Below are positions 22,244-31,986 of a DNA stretch of 64,000 nt, piece after piece. A model generated the notes under the pieces. That model worked only from the letters and a program-made list of their open reading frames with translations, made no database searches and was not told the DNA's origin. Source of the DNA: Allomesorhizobium camelthorni (GTDB taxonomy: Bacteria > Pseudomonadota > Alphaproteobacteria > Rhizobiales > Rhizobiaceae); NCBI RefSeq assembly GCF_011045125.1, contig NZ_JAAKZF010000007.1, positions 1-64,000 on the forward strand, read 5' to 3'. Numbering within the stretch: position 1 is the stretch's first letter; the number at the start of each line of letters is the position of its first letter. The position numbers and the translations under genes are program-made.

Positions 22244-23041
22244 CTAGGCTTTGAGCAGCCACTCATGCTCGGGCGCGTTGTAAAATTTCCAGGTTCGCTT
22301 CGGCCCGGCCATGACGTTGAGATAGTAAAGATCATAGCCGTGGCAGGCCGCGCAGGGGTGATAGCCCTTAGGCACCAGTACGACGTCGCCATCCTCTACC
22401 GCCATGGTTTCGTCCAGCGACCGGTCATCCGTATAGACCCGCTGGAAGGCAAAGCCCTGCGGCGGGTTCAGCCGGTGATAATAGGTTTCTTCGAGATAGG
22501 ATTCCCTGGGCAGATCGTCCCGGTCGTGCTTGTGCGGCGGATAGCTCGACGTATGGCCGCCGGGCGTTATCACCTCCACGACCAGCAGCGAATCCGCCGG
22601 CTCGTTCTCCGGCAGTATGTTGGTGACATAGCGCGTATTGGCGCCCTTGCCGCGCACCTCCCGCCCAAGCTGGTCCGGCGCGATGACGCGCGCGGCAAGC
22701 CCGCCGTCCAGTCCCGGCGCCGAGCAGACCGCGAGTTCGAGACCGGTCTCGGCGGTAACCGACCAGTCGGAGCCTTGCGGCACATAGACAGACCACGGCT
22801 TGCCCTCGAATGGCGACATTCGCTCTCCGAGCAGGCCGAAATCCTCCGTTCCCGCCTTGGCCCTGCCCTTGCCGGTGACGAGCACCAGACAGACCTCGCG
22901 ATCCCCAGTGGCGGCCGACACCGCCTCGCCCGGCTTCATGCGGTGGAGGTCGAAACCGACATAGGTCCAGCCGGCGCTCGCGGGCGTTACATGGGAAACG
23001 CGGCCGGTTCCTTTTTCCGATTTCACCAGCAGTTTCGGCAT
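22244..23041 (-). CDS. iolB: 5-deoxy-glucuronate isomerase IolB
   Basis: A 265-residue bicupin isomerase converting 5-deoxy-glucuronate to 5-dehydro-2-deoxy-gluconate in myo-inositol breakdown. The metal-site region HKHDRDD and the EETYYHRLNP segment are present, and length is normal. It is the last gene of the minus-strand iol run; a small membrane protein precedes it by 3 nt. Confidence 0.93.
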   Translation of the reverse strand: MPKLLVKSEKGTGRVSHVTPASAGWTYVGFDLHRMKPGEAVSAATGDREVCLVLVTGKGRAKAGTEDFGLLGERMSPFEGKPWSVYVPQGSDWSVTAETGLELAVCSAPGLDGGLAARVIAPDQLGREVRGKGANTRYVTNILPENEPADSLLVVEVITPGGHTSSYPPHKHDRDDLPRESYLEETYYHRLNPPQGFAFQRVYTDDRSLDETMAVEDGDVVLVPKGYHPCAACHGYDLYYLNVMAGPKRTWKFYNAPEHEWLLKA

Positions 23042-23044
23042 GGC

Positions 23045-23242
23045 TTACTCCTTTTCCTTTTCCGGGCCAGGCTTGTAGGCGATCAGGAAAATCCACGCGC
23101 CATAACCGGCCATGCCGATGGCGATCATCGCCCAGAACGATTGACCGTAGAATATTTCGAATATGGCCCACGCCACGCAGAAAGCGACAAGCGCAACTCG
23201 CCGCCAGAGCGGCCGCAGGAACGGATGGTTCTCGCCGGCCAT
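23045..23242 (-). CDS. small two-helix membrane protein inside the iol operon
   Basis: A 65-residue protein with a basic N-terminus (LRPLWRRV), two helices at about residues 16-34 and 37-54 (FYGQSFWAMIAIGMAGYGAW) and a charged tail. It ends 3 nt before iolB and so is co-transcribed. It resembles no inositol enzyme; it may aid a transporter or be a passenger. Confidence 0.65.
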   Translation of the reverse strand: MAGENHPFLRPLWRRVALVAFCVAWAIFEIFYGQSFWAMIAIGMAGYGAWIFLIAYKPGPEKEKE

Positions 23243-23272
23243 CAGATAATGCCGGTACCGGGAGTGCAGGGA

Positions 23273-24190
23273 TCAAGCATTTGGAAAGCCCTGTGTCTCA
23301 ACTGTGTAGCCGGCCGCCGTCATGACCCGCATCAACTCTTTGTAGCCGATTTGCGCCATCCTGAGTGGCGGATTTTTCTTCGGGTCCTGCTCGGCCTCGA
23401 CCACGAACCAGCCTTCATAGCCATAGTCCGCAAGCCTTTTCACGATCGAGCCGAAGTCGAGCGAACCATCGCCGGGCACGGTGAAGGCGCCAAGGGCCAC
23501 CGCGTCGAGGAAAGATTGCCTGGTGCGGTCGAGCCGGTCGATCACGTCCATGCGAACATCCTTCACATGCACATGGTTGATGCGCGTGTGGTGGTTGTCG
23601 ATGGCCCGCAAAACGTCGCCTCCGGCAAAAGCCAGGTGACCTGCATCCAGGAGCAAGGGAATGCCGGCGCCCGAATATTTCATGAAGGCGTCCAGTTCGG
23701 GTTCGGTCTCGACCACTGCCGCTATGTGATGGTGGTAGGAGAGCGGCATGCCCTGATCGGCGCACCATTCGCCGAACTCGGTGACCTTTTTGGCGTAGGC
23801 CTTCATCTCGCCGTCGTCGAGCTTCGGCTTGGTGGCGAGCGGCTTCGAGCGGTCGCCCTGGATGGAACGGCCGACCTCCCCATAAACGATGCAGGGCGCG
23901 CTCACGGCCTTGAACAGGTCGATCATCGGCTGGATGCGATCCTTGTTTGCCGCCAGGTCCTCATTGACCAGCGTGCCAGAGAACCAGCCGCCGCAAAGGG
24001 TCACGTCGGCCTCTCTCAGGATCGGCAGCATGACCTTCGGATCGTTGGGGAAGCGGCGTCCCATTTCCATGCCGGTGAAGCCAGCCGACCGCGACTGCCG
24101 CAGGCACTCCTCCAGCGACACGTCATCGCTGAGTTCGGCCAGATCATCGTTCCACCACGCGATGGGGGACATGCCGAGTTTGGCTTTCAA
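23273..24190 (-). CDS. iolE: myo-inosose-2 dehydratase IolE
   Basis: A 305-residue TIM-barrel enzyme dehydrating scyllo-inosose to 3D-trihydroxy-cyclohexane-dione. Family motifs include KLGMSPIAWWNDD at the N-terminus, LLLDAGHLAFAGGD and INHVHVKDV. I place the start at TTG 24190, which has GGAG upstream and opens with KAKLGMSP as in the family; the ATG at 24214 has no ribosome site. Confidence 0.9.
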   Translation of the reverse strand: MKAKLGMSPIAWWNDDLAELSDDVSLEECLRQSRSAGFTGMEMGRRFPNDPKVMLPILREADVTLCGGWFSGTLVNEDLAANKDRIQPMIDLFKAVSAPCIVYGEVGRSIQGDRSKPLATKPKLDDGEMKAYAKKVTEFGEWCADQGMPLSYHHHIAAVVETEPELDAFMKYSGAGIPLLLDAGHLAFAGGDVLRAIDNHHTRINHVHVKDVRMDVIDRLDRTRQSFLDAVALGAFTVPGDGSLDFGSIVKRLADYGYEGWFVVEAEQDPKKNPPLRMAQIGYKELMRVMTAAGYTVETQGFPNA

Positions 24191-24244
24191 GTCTATTCTC
24201 CGGTTTCTTTCCATGGGCAGCGCTGCCCGTCACCTGCCTGCCGG

Positions 24245-24334
24245 CCTCCTCTCCCCGTAAGGACCGGGAGAGGAGCAAGGCCGCAACGCTGACGACCTCC
24301 TCTCCCCGTCGAAGGATCACGGGTAGAGGGAGGG
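24245..24334. repeat. two CTCCTCTCCCCGT hairpin repeats between iolE and iolD
   Basis: CCTCCTCTCCCCG occurs at about 24245 and again at about 24296, each followed by a partial complement (CGGGAGAGGAGG-like), giving two hairpins. Elements of this composition are dispersed in rhizobial intergenic DNA; here they may stabilise or process the polycistronic iol transcript. Confidence 0.5.
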
Positions 24335-24346
24335 CGAGGGGCAAGC

Positions 24347-26194
24347 TCAGTTCACCAGATGCTGCATCTTGCGCTTCTGCTCATAGTCCTTGCGGGCTGC
24401 GTTGACTTCCTTGCGGCTGCTGACCTCCGGCACCGCCACGTCCCACCAATGACCGCCGGCCTCCGTCGAGATCAGCGGGTCTGTGTCGATGACGATCACA
24501 GAGGTTTTCGTGTCGGCTTCCGCCTCTTTCAGCGCGCGTTCCAACTCGGCGATCGATGCAACTTTCCTGGCTGTCGCGCCCATCGAAGCGGCGTGCGCGG
24601 CGAAGTCGATTTCGGGCAGCACCTCGTGCTTGGCATCCTTCAGCAGATTGTTGAAATTCGCTCCGCCTGTCGCCATCTGCAGACGGTTGATGCAACCGAA
24701 GCCTCGGTTGTCGAGCACTACAATGGTCAACTTCCTGCCCAGCATCACCGAGGTGGCGATCTCGGAATTCATCATCATGTAGCTGCCGTCGCCGAGCATG
24801 ACGATAACGTCGTCGTCGGGCCTGGCTAGCTTGACGCCGAGGCCGCCAGCGATTTCGTAGCCCATGGTCGAATAGCCATATTCCATGTGGTAGCTGCCCG
24901 GCGCGCCGGCCGGCCACAGCTTGTGCAACTCACCGGGCAATCCGCCCGACGCGCAGACAAGCGTCGCCTTCGAGCCGCGCGCACGATGCACCGCGCCGAT
25001 CACCTGCGCGTCGGAAGGCAACGCGTTGGTCGGATCGGTCACGGCCTTGGCTGCCGCCAGCCAGTCGGTCTTGGCGGCCTTCGCCGTCGCGACCCAGGCG
25101 GTGGGCGACTTCCAGTCATTGAGCCGTGCTTCCAACGCCTCGAGCCCGGCTTTCGCGTCGGCCACCAGCGGCAGCGCGCGATGCTTGCCGGCATCGAAAG
25201 CTTGAGCGTTCAGCCCCACGATCTTCACGCCATCGGCCTTGAACAGCGCCCAGGAGCCGGTAGTGAAATCCTGCAGCCGCGAGCCGACAGCGAGCACCAC
25301 ATCGGCCTGCTCGGCAAGCAGGTTCGAGGCCGAGGACCCGGTCACTCCCACCGAGCCCATGTTGAGCGGATGGTCGTGCGGCAGGCTCGACTTGCCGGCA
25401 TTGGTCTCCATGACCGGAATGCCATGCTTCTCGGCAAAGGCTTTCAGCGTCGCCGTGGCCTCCGAATAGAGAACCCCGCCGCCGGCGATGATCACCGGCT
25501 TCGTGGAGCCTTTCAGCGCAGCGACCGCAGCGTCCAGCTCGCTGGCGTCCGGCTGCGGCCGACGCGGCCGCCACAGCCGCTCGTCGAAAAAGCTCTCCGG
25601 ATAGTCATAGGCCTCGGCCTGCACGTCCTGGCAGAGCGCCAGCGTCACCGGCCCACACTCAGCCGGGTCGGTCAGCACCTGCATCGCTCGGCTGAGCGCC
25701 GGCACGATCTGTTCCGGCCGCGTGATGCGGTCGAAATAGCAGGAAACGGGACGGAGACAATCATTGGCCGACACCGTGCCGTCGCTGAAATCCTCCACCT
25801 GCTGTAGCACCGGATCGGGAATGCGGTTGGCGAAGACATCACCTGGCAACAACAACAACGGCAGCCTGTTGACGTGCGCAAGGGCAGCGGCGGTGGTGAG
25901 ATTGGTAGCGCCGGGACCGATTGAGGTGGTGACCGCCATCATGCGGCGGCGAAAATTGGCCTTGGCATAGGCGATCGCTGCATGCGCCATGCCCTGCTCG
26001 TTGTGGGCTCGGTAAGTCGGTAAGCCCTCCCTTACCTGATACAGCGCTTCGCCTATGCCGGCGACATTGCCGTGGCCGAAGATCGCCCAGACGCCGCCGA
26101 ACAGCGGCAGCGTCTTGCCGTCAATCTCCGTCATCTGCCGCGCCAGAAATCTGGTCAGTGCCTGCGCCATGGTCAGGCGGATGGTCTTGCTCAT
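24347..26194 (-). CDS. iolD: 3D-(3,5/4)-trihydroxycyclohexane-1,2-dione hydrolase IolD
   Basis: A 615-residue thiamine-diphosphate-dependent enzyme opening the inositol ring to 5-deoxy-glucuronate. The N-terminal pyrimidine-binding region has EQGMAHAAIAYAKA, and the cofactor motif GDGSYMMMNSEIATS lies at about residues 464-478. Length is typical. It follows iolC by 27 nt on the minus strand. Confidence 0.95.
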   Translation of the reverse strand: MSKTIRLTMAQALTRFLARQMTEIDGKTLPLFGGVWAIFGHGNVAGIGEALYQVREGLPTYRAHNEQGMAHAAIAYAKANFRRRMMAVTTSIGPGATNLTTAAALAHVNRLPLLLLPGDVFANRIPDPVLQQVEDFSDGTVSANDCLRPVSCYFDRITRPEQIVPALSRAMQVLTDPAECGPVTLALCQDVQAEAYDYPESFFDERLWRPRRPQPDASELDAAVAALKGSTKPVIIAGGGVLYSEATATLKAFAEKHGIPVMETNAGKSSLPHDHPLNMGSVGVTGSSASNLLAEQADVVLAVGSRLQDFTTGSWALFKADGVKIVGLNAQAFDAGKHRALPLVADAKAGLEALEARLNDWKSPTAWVATAKAAKTDWLAAAKAVTDPTNALPSDAQVIGAVHRARGSKATLVCASGGLPGELHKLWPAGAPGSYHMEYGYSTMGYEIAGGLGVKLARPDDDVIVMLGDGSYMMMNSEIATSVMLGRKLTIVVLDNRGFGCINRLQMATGGANFNNLLKDAKHEVLPEIDFAAHAASMGATARKVASIAELERALKEAEADTKTSVIVIDTDPLISTEAGGHWWDVAVPEVSSRKEVNAARKDYEQKRKMQHLVN

Positions 26195-26221
26195 GGGTTC
26201 CTCCCGGCCAATTTTGACCGA

Positions 26222-28147
26222 CTATGCTGCTTTCTTGCCGCGTGCTGCAAGCCAGGCTTCAGTCAGTCTTTCGAACCGCTCGGCCATATCGGCAACCGCC
26301 GCTTCATCCGAGATCCGGCCGGCGAACCATTGCTCGGCGGCTTCGACGAATATCGTTCGCCCGACCGCGAAGCCCTTGACGATCGGCGCGTCGGCCGTTG
26401 CGGCAAAGGCGGCGGCCAGTTCGTCCTGCGGCGCTTCCAGCCCGAGCAACACAACCCCGCGGCACCACGGATCGTGATTTTCAATCACCGCGCCGATAGC
26501 GCCCCAGGCGGTACTGGACGCCTGCGGCTCGAGCTTCCACCAGTCGGGTTTGATGCCGAGCGCGTAAAGCTCTTCAAGCGCGCGCGGGATGGTGTCCTCG
26601 GCAAGCGCGCCGTGCCTGCCGGCGATGATCTCGATGAGCAGTTCCCGCCCGACCTTGCGCGCGGCCTCGAACAGCGCGCGCAGCTTCTGCTGCTGCTCTT
26701 CCTTGAGCTCCGCCGGATCGTCGGGATGGTAGAAGCAGAGGCACTTGATGCAGTGATCGACCGGCCATTCGACCAGTTGCGAGCCGATGTCTTGCGAAAA
26801 TTCAAAGCGCAGCGGCCGCGAGCCGGGCAGTTCGACCGGACGGCCGAGCCAGGTCATCGATGAGCGCGCGAATTCGAACATCGCCTCGCGGCCATGCTTC
26901 TCGTCAATCAGCATGCCGTAGCCGTCGCGGCCGGAGGCGACCTGCGCCGCCGCCTTCACCGCCAACACCTTGAAGGCGCCGATGCGCTGCGTATCCGCGC
27001 CGGCTCTGCTCGCGATCTCCTCCAGCTGCGCGCGATGGTCGATGGCGAGCGCCATCAGCGAGGGGATGTCGCGCCGCCGGTTCGTCGCCCAGTGGACGTG
27101 GTTGATCGCCTCGTCCTTGCGCAGCGCGCGGTGCGGGCTGCCGTGCTTCAGGAAGAACTGCAGTTCTTCGAAAGTCGGGATTTCCGGCGAGCACAGGAGC
27201 CTCGAAACCGCAAATGCGCCGCAGGCATTGGCCCAGGTTGCCGCCGTCGCCAGGGTTTCACCGCCAAGCCAGCCGCGCAGGAAGCCCGACATGAAAGCGT
27301 CGCCGGCGCCGAGCACGTTGTAAACTTCGATCGGAAAGCCTTCGCCGACAATGCCGTCCTCCAGATCGTCGGAGATAGGCCCCTCATAGACGATGCAGCC
27401 CATCGGCCCGCGTTTGAGCACGATCGTCGCCGCCGAAAGCGCGCGGATGGTTTTCAGAGCGGCAAGCAATTCGCTTTCGCCCGAGGCGATCAGCACCTCC
27501 TCCTCAGTGCCGACGATGAGGTCGCAATCGGCCAGCACCGTCTTCATCTGGTTGGAGACGCGCTCCGAGGCGATGTAGCGGTTGTCGCCAGCCGCGTGGC
27601 CGGCAAGCCCCCAGAGGTTCGGCCGGTAGTCGATGTCGAGCACCACCTTGCCGCCCGTTTCCTTCATCAACCGCATCGCCTTACGCTGCGCGGCGTCGGT
27701 GTTCGGGCGCGAGAAATGCGTGCCGGTGACCACCAGCGCGCGGGCCGAGGCGACGAACTCCGCGTCGACATCGTCTTCCGACAGCGCCATGTCAGCACAG
27801 TTCTCGCGATAGAACAGCAGCGGAAAGCTCCTGTCATTCTCGACCGACAGAATGGCCAGCGCCGTCAGCCGGGTCGGGTCGGTGACGAGACCATCGACCG
27901 CCACACCCTCGCGCTGCATCTGCTCGCGGATAAAGCGGCCCATCTGCTCGTCGCCGACGCGAGTGAGCAGCGCCGAGCGAAGGCCGAGACGCGCCGTGCC
28001 GATGGCGATGTTGGCCGGACAACCGCCGACCGACTTGGCGAAGGAGGTCACGTCCTCCAGCCGGGAACCGATCTGCTGGCCATAAAGGTCGACCGAGGCC
28101 CGCCCCATGGTGATAACGTCAAGCCGCCTGGCGTCCGCCTCGGACAT
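26222..28147 (-). CDS. iolC: IolC 5-dehydro-2-deoxygluconokinase fused to a DUF2090 domain
   Basis: A 641-residue two-domain protein. Residues about 12-330 form a PfkB sugar kinase (GGCPANIAIGTARLGL near 48, catalytic GAGDAF near 280) that phosphorylates 2-deoxy-5-keto-gluconate. Residues about 335-641 are a DUF2090 domain, related to class I aldolases and often the next enzyme (aldolase step) in inositol breakdown. The fusion is common in alphaproteobacteria. ATG 28147 has GGAAGGA upstream; the frame open to 28240 is not used. A candidate IolR operator lies at 28260 in the divergent control region shared with iolG. Confidence 0.92.
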   Translation of the reverse strand: MSEADARRLDVITMGRASVDLYGQQIGSRLEDVTSFAKSVGGCPANIAIGTARLGLRSALLTRVGDEQMGRFIREQMQREGVAVDGLVTDPTRLTALAILSVENDRSFPLLFYRENCADMALSEDDVDAEFVASARALVVTGTHFSRPNTDAAQRKAMRLMKETGGKVVLDIDYRPNLWGLAGHAAGDNRYIASERVSNQMKTVLADCDLIVGTEEEVLIASGESELLAALKTIRALSAATIVLKRGPMGCIVYEGPISDDLEDGIVGEGFPIEVYNVLGAGDAFMSGFLRGWLGGETLATAATWANACGAFAVSRLLCSPEIPTFEELQFFLKHGSPHRALRKDEAINHVHWATNRRRDIPSLMALAIDHRAQLEEIASRAGADTQRIGAFKVLAVKAAAQVASGRDGYGMLIDEKHGREAMFEFARSSMTWLGRPVELPGSRPLRFEFSQDIGSQLVEWPVDHCIKCLCFYHPDDPAELKEEQQQKLRALFEAARKVGRELLIEIIAGRHGALAEDTIPRALEELYALGIKPDWWKLEPQASSTAWGAIGAVIENHDPWCRGVVLLGLEAPQDELAAAFAATADAPIVKGFAVGRTIFVEAAEQWFAGRISDEAAVADMAERFERLTEAWLAARGKKAA

Positions 28148-28259
28148 GACCCGGTCCTTCCATTTTTCGGCACGCCGGCTGAGTTCGCTATGGACGCGCC
28201 GCACGATACGGCATAAGAGATTGCTCCATGAAACAGACATTCTGCGGATTAGTCAATTC

Positions 28260-28273
28260 AGAATGTTTATTCC
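28260..28273. promoter_or_regulatory. candidate IolR operator between iolC and iolG
   Basis: AGAA-N6-TTCC (28260-28273) is one base from GGAA-N6-TTCC, the palindrome reported for the RpiR-type IolR of Sinorhizobium. A perfect copy stands before the repressor and transporter genes at 31101-31114. An extra inverted pair, CATTCTG/CAGAATG, overlaps it (28238-28265). Confidence 0.5.
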
Positions 28274-28303
28274 GTTTTTGAATCGAGGTCAGGGAGACGG
28301 CAT

Positions 28304-29293
28304 ATGTTGCGTTTCGGAGTTCTGGGAGCAGGACGCATAGGCAAGGTGCACGCAAAGGCGCTGCATGAATCGGGGCGGGCGCAGGTCGCCTACATCGCCG
28401 ACGCCATGCCCGACGCAGCGTCCTCGCTTGCGGGTTCTGTCGGGGCCAAGACTGCCTCTGTGGACGATGTAATCACGGCCAGCGATGTCGACGCCATACT
28501 GATCGCCACGCCGACAGACACCCATGCCGATCTGATCGAGCAGGCGGCGCGCGCCGGCAAGATGATCCTGTGCGAAAAGCCGGTCTCACTGTCGGTCGAG
28601 CGCATCGAAGAGTGCCTGAAGGTCGTCGAGCAGGCCGGCGTACCGCTGATGATCGGCTTCCATCGCCGCTACGATCCGAATTTCTCGGTGCTCGAGCGCC
28701 GCCTGCGCGCCGGCGAGATCGGCGACGTCGAAATGGTCACCATCACCTGCCGCGACCCCTCGCCGCCGCCCGTCTCGTATATCGAGCGCTCCGGCGGGCT
28801 CTATCGCGACATGATGATCCACGATTTCGACATGGCGCGCTTCCTGCTCGGCGAGGACCCTGTCGTGGTCCATGCGCTCGGCGCGTCGCTTGTCGACCCG
28901 GCAATCGGGCAGGCCGGCGACATCGACACTGCCGCCGTGCACATGCAGACCGCAACCGGCAAGATGTGCATCATCACCAATTCGCGCCGCGCCACCTATG
29001 GCCACGACCAACGCATCGAAGTGCACGGTTCGGCCGGCATGCTGCGGGCCGGCAACATCCATCTGACCACGCTGGAAAAAGCCGACAGCGCCGGCTTCAC
29101 CAGCGATCTGATCCCGTTCTCCTTCATCGAGCGTTACGAGGACGCCTACCGCATCGAGATCAACGCCTTCCTGACGGCGATGAAAAAGGGCGAGGCGCCG
29201 CGCGCTTCCGGCCATGACGGGCTGATGGCGCAGAAGCTTGCGGAAGCCGCGGCCGAATCGCTGAAGACTGGACAGGCGGTGGCCGTCCGATAG
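28304..29293 (+). CDS. iolG: inositol 2-dehydrogenase IolG
   Basis: A 329-residue Gfo/Idh/MocA enzyme oxidising myo-inositol to scyllo-inosose with NAD. The Rossmann motif [13 protein letters not shown] is at residues 5-17, the EKP lysine motif at 91-93, and the catalytic HDFDMARFL region near 173. It is divergent from the iolC-iolD-iolE-iolB run and starts an operon with an SDR gene. Confidence 0.93.
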   Translation: MLRFGVLGAGRIGKVHAKALHESGRAQVAYIADAMPDAASSLAGSVGAKTASVDDVITASDVDAILIATPTDTHADLIEQAARAGKMILCEKPVSLSVERIEECLKVVEQAGVPLMIGFHRRYDPNFSVLERRLRAGEIGDVEMVTITCRDPSPPPVSYIERSGGLYRDMMIHDFDMARFLLGEDPVVVHALGASLVDPAIGQAGDIDTAAVHMQTATGKMCIITNSRRATYGHDQRIEVHGSAGMLRAGNIHLTTLEKADSAGFTSDLIPFSFIERYEDAYRIEINAFLTAMKKGEAPRASGHDGLMAQKLAEAAAESLKTGQAVAVR

Positions 29294-29304
29294 GAGCAGA
29301 TACG

Positions 29305-30132
29305 ATGTTCGATCCGGCCTCGCTCGCGCTGTCTTCGCTGGAAGGAAAGATCGCCGTCGTCACCGGCTCGACGCAAGGGTTGGGCGAAGCCATCGCGCAC
29401 CTTTTCGCCGAGCGCGGCATCGCCGGCCTGGTCGTGACCGGTCGCAACGAAGCGAATGGCGGGCGCGTCAAGGCGGCGCTGGAAGGCAAGGGAGTGAAGA
29501 CTGTCTTCGTCTCGGCCGACCTCTCGGTCATGAAGGATACGGACAAGATCATCGCCGCCGCAGATAGCGCGTTCGGCCGGGTCGACATCCTCGTCAATTC
29601 GGCCGGGCTGACCGATCGCGGCACGATCTGGGACACCCAGCCGGAACTCTTCGACCGCATGTTCGCCATCAATGTGCGGGCGCCTTTCTTCCTGATGCAG
29701 CAGGCGCTGAAGGTGATGGACCGCGAGCGGATAAAAGGCTCGATCGTCAATATCATCTCGATGTCGGGCCATGGCGGGCAGAGCTTCATCACCGCCTACG
29801 CCACCTCGAAGGGCGCACTGATCACGCTGACCAAAAACGTCGCCTACAGCGTCATGAACCGGCAGATCCGCGTCAACGGGCTGACGATCGGCCATATGGA
29901 TACACCCGGCGAAGACCGCATCATGAAGGTATTTCACGGCGCTGATGATAGCTGGCTGCAGGGCGCGGAGGCGCAAAAGCCGTTCGGAAGGCTGCTCAAG
30001 CCCGACGAGGTCGCGCGCGCCGTGGCTTTTCTCGCCAGCGCCGAAAGCGGGCTGATGACCGGCTCGATCATCGATTTCGACCAGCAGGTTCTGGGCGCCG
30101 GCGACAGTCCGGCTCCGCTGCCGGCGGTTTAA
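29305..30132 (+). CDS. SDR-family oxidoreductase next to iolG
   Basis: A 275-residue short-chain dehydrogenase with NAD-binding TGSTQGLG near residue 21, NSAG near 96, and catalytic Tyr165-xxx-Lys169 (YATSK). It starts 11 nt after iolG, so it is in the same operon and probably oxidises or reduces an inositol isomer or pathway intermediate. Substrate is not readable from sequence. Confidence 0.85.
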   Translation: MFDPASLALSSLEGKIAVVTGSTQGLGEAIAHLFAERGIAGLVVTGRNEANGGRVKAALEGKGVKTVFVSADLSVMKDTDKIIAAADSAFGRVDILVNSAGLTDRGTIWDTQPELFDRMFAINVRAPFFLMQQALKVMDRERIKGSIVNIISMSGHGGQSFITAYATSKGALITLTKNVAYSVMNRQIRVNGLTIGHMDTPGEDRIMKVFHGADDSWLQGAEAQKPFGRLLKPDEVARAVAFLASAESGLMTGSIIDFDQQVLGAGDSPAPLPAV

Positions 30133-30208
30133 CGGGTGTCCTCGATGCCTTGAGGGGAGGGAATGGCGCGACCTTAGCCTCGTCTCACCCGCTAAGCTGA
30201 AGCAGAGT

Positions 30209-31048
30209 TCAAGAAGGCTCCTCTCCCCTTCGTGCCGCAACTGAAACCGTCAGCGTCATTGCCAGCGCCATCGTGACGGCCATGGAGCGGAAGCCCTCGA
30301 AATTGGCTTCGACGATTTCCAACAGAACGTCGGCCGAGGGTGCAATCGGCGAGAACACCGAATCGGTCACGGAGACTATGGCCGCGCCCCGCGCCTTGGC
30401 GGCGTTGGTGAGCGTCACCGTTTCGCTGGCATAAGGGGTGAAGCTGACCGAAAGGACAGCGTCGCGCTCGGTGATGAAACTCGCCTGCTCGGCGCCCATG
30501 CCGGCCACTGCATCCACCAGAATGTTGCGAATGCCAAGCTTGCCGAGAGCGTAGCTCATATAGGAGGTAATCGGAAACGAGCGCCTGAGGCCGATCAGGT
30601 AGATGGTTTCCGCTTTGGCCATCAGATCGACGGCGCGCTCTATGGCGTCATGGTCGACCTTCTCGCGGAACCGACTGACCGACTGCTCGGCGGCTTCCAG
30701 GAACCCGTCCAGCACCAGCCCGGACTTGCTTGTGGCGATGCCGTGCTCGCGCATCTTGGCCAGCCGCTCATCGTAGTTCAGCACCCGCTCCCTCAGCCGC
30801 GAGCGGAACACGTCCTGCAGTTCGGTGAATCCCTGATAGCCGAGCGCGCGCGAAAACCGCACCAGCGCCGAGGGCTGCACATCCGCCTTGGCGGCGATGC
30901 CGGCGACGGTGCCGAAGGCGATCTCGTCGGGATTTTCGAGCGCGTAACCGGCAACTTGCATCAGCCGCCGCGGCAGATCCTCTGCGCGTTGCGCGATCAG
31001 CGCGCGCAGCGCCTGATAGTCCTTGGGAGAGGCATCCGTGACGTTCAT
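30209..31048 (-). CDS. RpiR-family repressor, IolR-like
   Basis: A 279-residue regulator with an N-terminal RpiR helix-turn-helix (about residues 40-90, VQPSALVRFSRALGYQGFTEL) and a C-terminal SIS sugar-phosphate domain (about 125-270). In Sinorhizobium, IolR of this family represses the iol genes until a pathway intermediate accumulates. Its own start at 31048 faces the perfect GGAA-N6-TTCC at 31101-31114 shared with the transporter operon. The location makes an IolR role likely. Confidence 0.85.
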   Translation of the reverse strand: MNVTDASPKDYQALRALIAQRAEDLPRRLMQVAGYALENPDEIAFGTVAGIAAKADVQPSALVRFSRALGYQGFTELQDVFRSRLRERVLNYDERLAKMREHGIATSKSGLVLDGFLEAAEQSVSRFREKVDHDAIERAVDLMAKAETIYLIGLRRSFPITSYMSYALGKLGIRNILVDAVAGMGAEQASFITERDAVLSVSFTPYASETVTLTNAAKARGAAIVSVTDSVFSPIAPSADVLLEIVEANFEGFRSMAVTMALAMTLTVSVAARRGEEPS

Positions 31049-31100
31049 CGGCCGGCATCCTTGACGGACATTTTGTCCCTTGACGCAGTCAATCAGAAAT

Positions 31101-31114
31101 GGAATGAATATTCC
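31101..31114. promoter_or_regulatory. candidate IolR operator between the repressor and transporter genes
   Basis: GGAATGAATATTCC is a perfect palindrome fitting GGAA-N6-TTCC. It lies 53 nt before the repressor ATG and 72 nt before the transporter ATG, so one bound dimer could control both. Confidence 0.6.
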
Positions 31115-31185
31115 ACACTAAAAAGTTAAATGCACCGTTTGTTCCAATTCTGCTGCGGAGAAATGGTGTGGGAGGAGTTGCAGCG

Positions 31186-31986
31186 ATGACCGACCGGACG
31201 GGGCCGGCAGCCGAGCCGCTGCTCGAGGCGCGAGGCGTCAAAAAGTATTTCGGCGCCATCACGGCGCTGAACGGCGTGAGCTTCCACGTCGCGCCGGGCG
31301 AGGCGCTGGGCGTGGTGGGCGACAACGGCGCCGGCAAATCCACGCTGATGAAGGTTCTTTCCGGCCTCTACACGCCGAGCGAGGGCGAACTTTACTTTGC
31401 CGGCTCCCCGGTGAAATTCCATTCGCCGCGCGACGCCCGCAAGATGGGCATCGAAATGGTCTACCAGGATTTCGCGCTGGCCGGGAACATGCCGATCTAC
31501 GAGAACATCTATCTCGGCCGTGAGCCGGGCAGGAAATTCGCCGGCCTGACGATCATCGACCGCGACCTGGCGCGCCGCATGGCCGCCGAGCACCTCGACA
31601 AGCTGAAGATCCATGTCAAAAGCATCGACCAGAACGTCGAGGAACTGTCCGGCGGCCAGCGCCAGGCGGTGGCGATAGCGCGGGCGACCGCCTTCGACGC
31701 CAAGGTCGTGATTATGGATGAACCGACCGCAGCGCTCGCCATCAAGGAGGTCGGCAAGGTGCTCGACCTCATCAAGTCGCTGAAGGAGCACGGCGTCGCG
31801 GTGATCATCATCTCGCACCGCATGGATGACATTTTCTACTGCTGCGACAGGGTGATGGCGCTCTACCAGGGCGCCAATTTCGCCGACGCGCCGCTGAAGG
31901 ACACCAACCGCAACGAGGTCATCGGCTGGATCATGGGCACCAAGGGCCACACCCAGTCCTTCGCCCACGACAAGGTGCAGCACTGA
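31186..31986 (+). CDS. CUT2-type sugar ABC transporter, ATP-binding protein
   Basis: A 266-residue single-domain ATPase with Walker A GDNGAGKST, the signature LSGGQRQAVAIARA and Walker B VVIMDEPTAAL. CUT2 sugar importers mostly have a double ATPase of about 500 residues; the single form resembles FrcA-type fructose/inositol systems. ATG 31186 follows GGAGGAG. It overlaps the permease start by a base. The operator at 31101 and the iol neighbours suggest inositol as substrate; that is inference. Confidence 0.9.
   Translation: MTDRTGPAAEPLLEARGVKKYFGAITALNGVSFHVAPGEALGVVGDNGAGKSTLMKVLSGLYTPSEGELYFAGSPVKFHSPRDARKMGIEMVYQDFALAGNMPIYENIYLGREPGRKFAGLTIIDRDLARRMAAEHLDKLKIHVKSIDQNVEELSGGQRQAVAIARATAFDAKVVIMDEPTAALAIKEVGKVLDLIKSLKEHGVAVIIISHRMDDIFYCCDRVMALYQGANFADAPLKDTNRNEVIGWIMGTKGHTQSFAHDKVQH

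Noticed and set aside
22184-24292. 702-codon plus-strand open frame opposite iolB and iolE
   Set aside because: It spans several well-identified minus-strand genes and their intergenic gaps; composition is that of antisense high-GC DNA.
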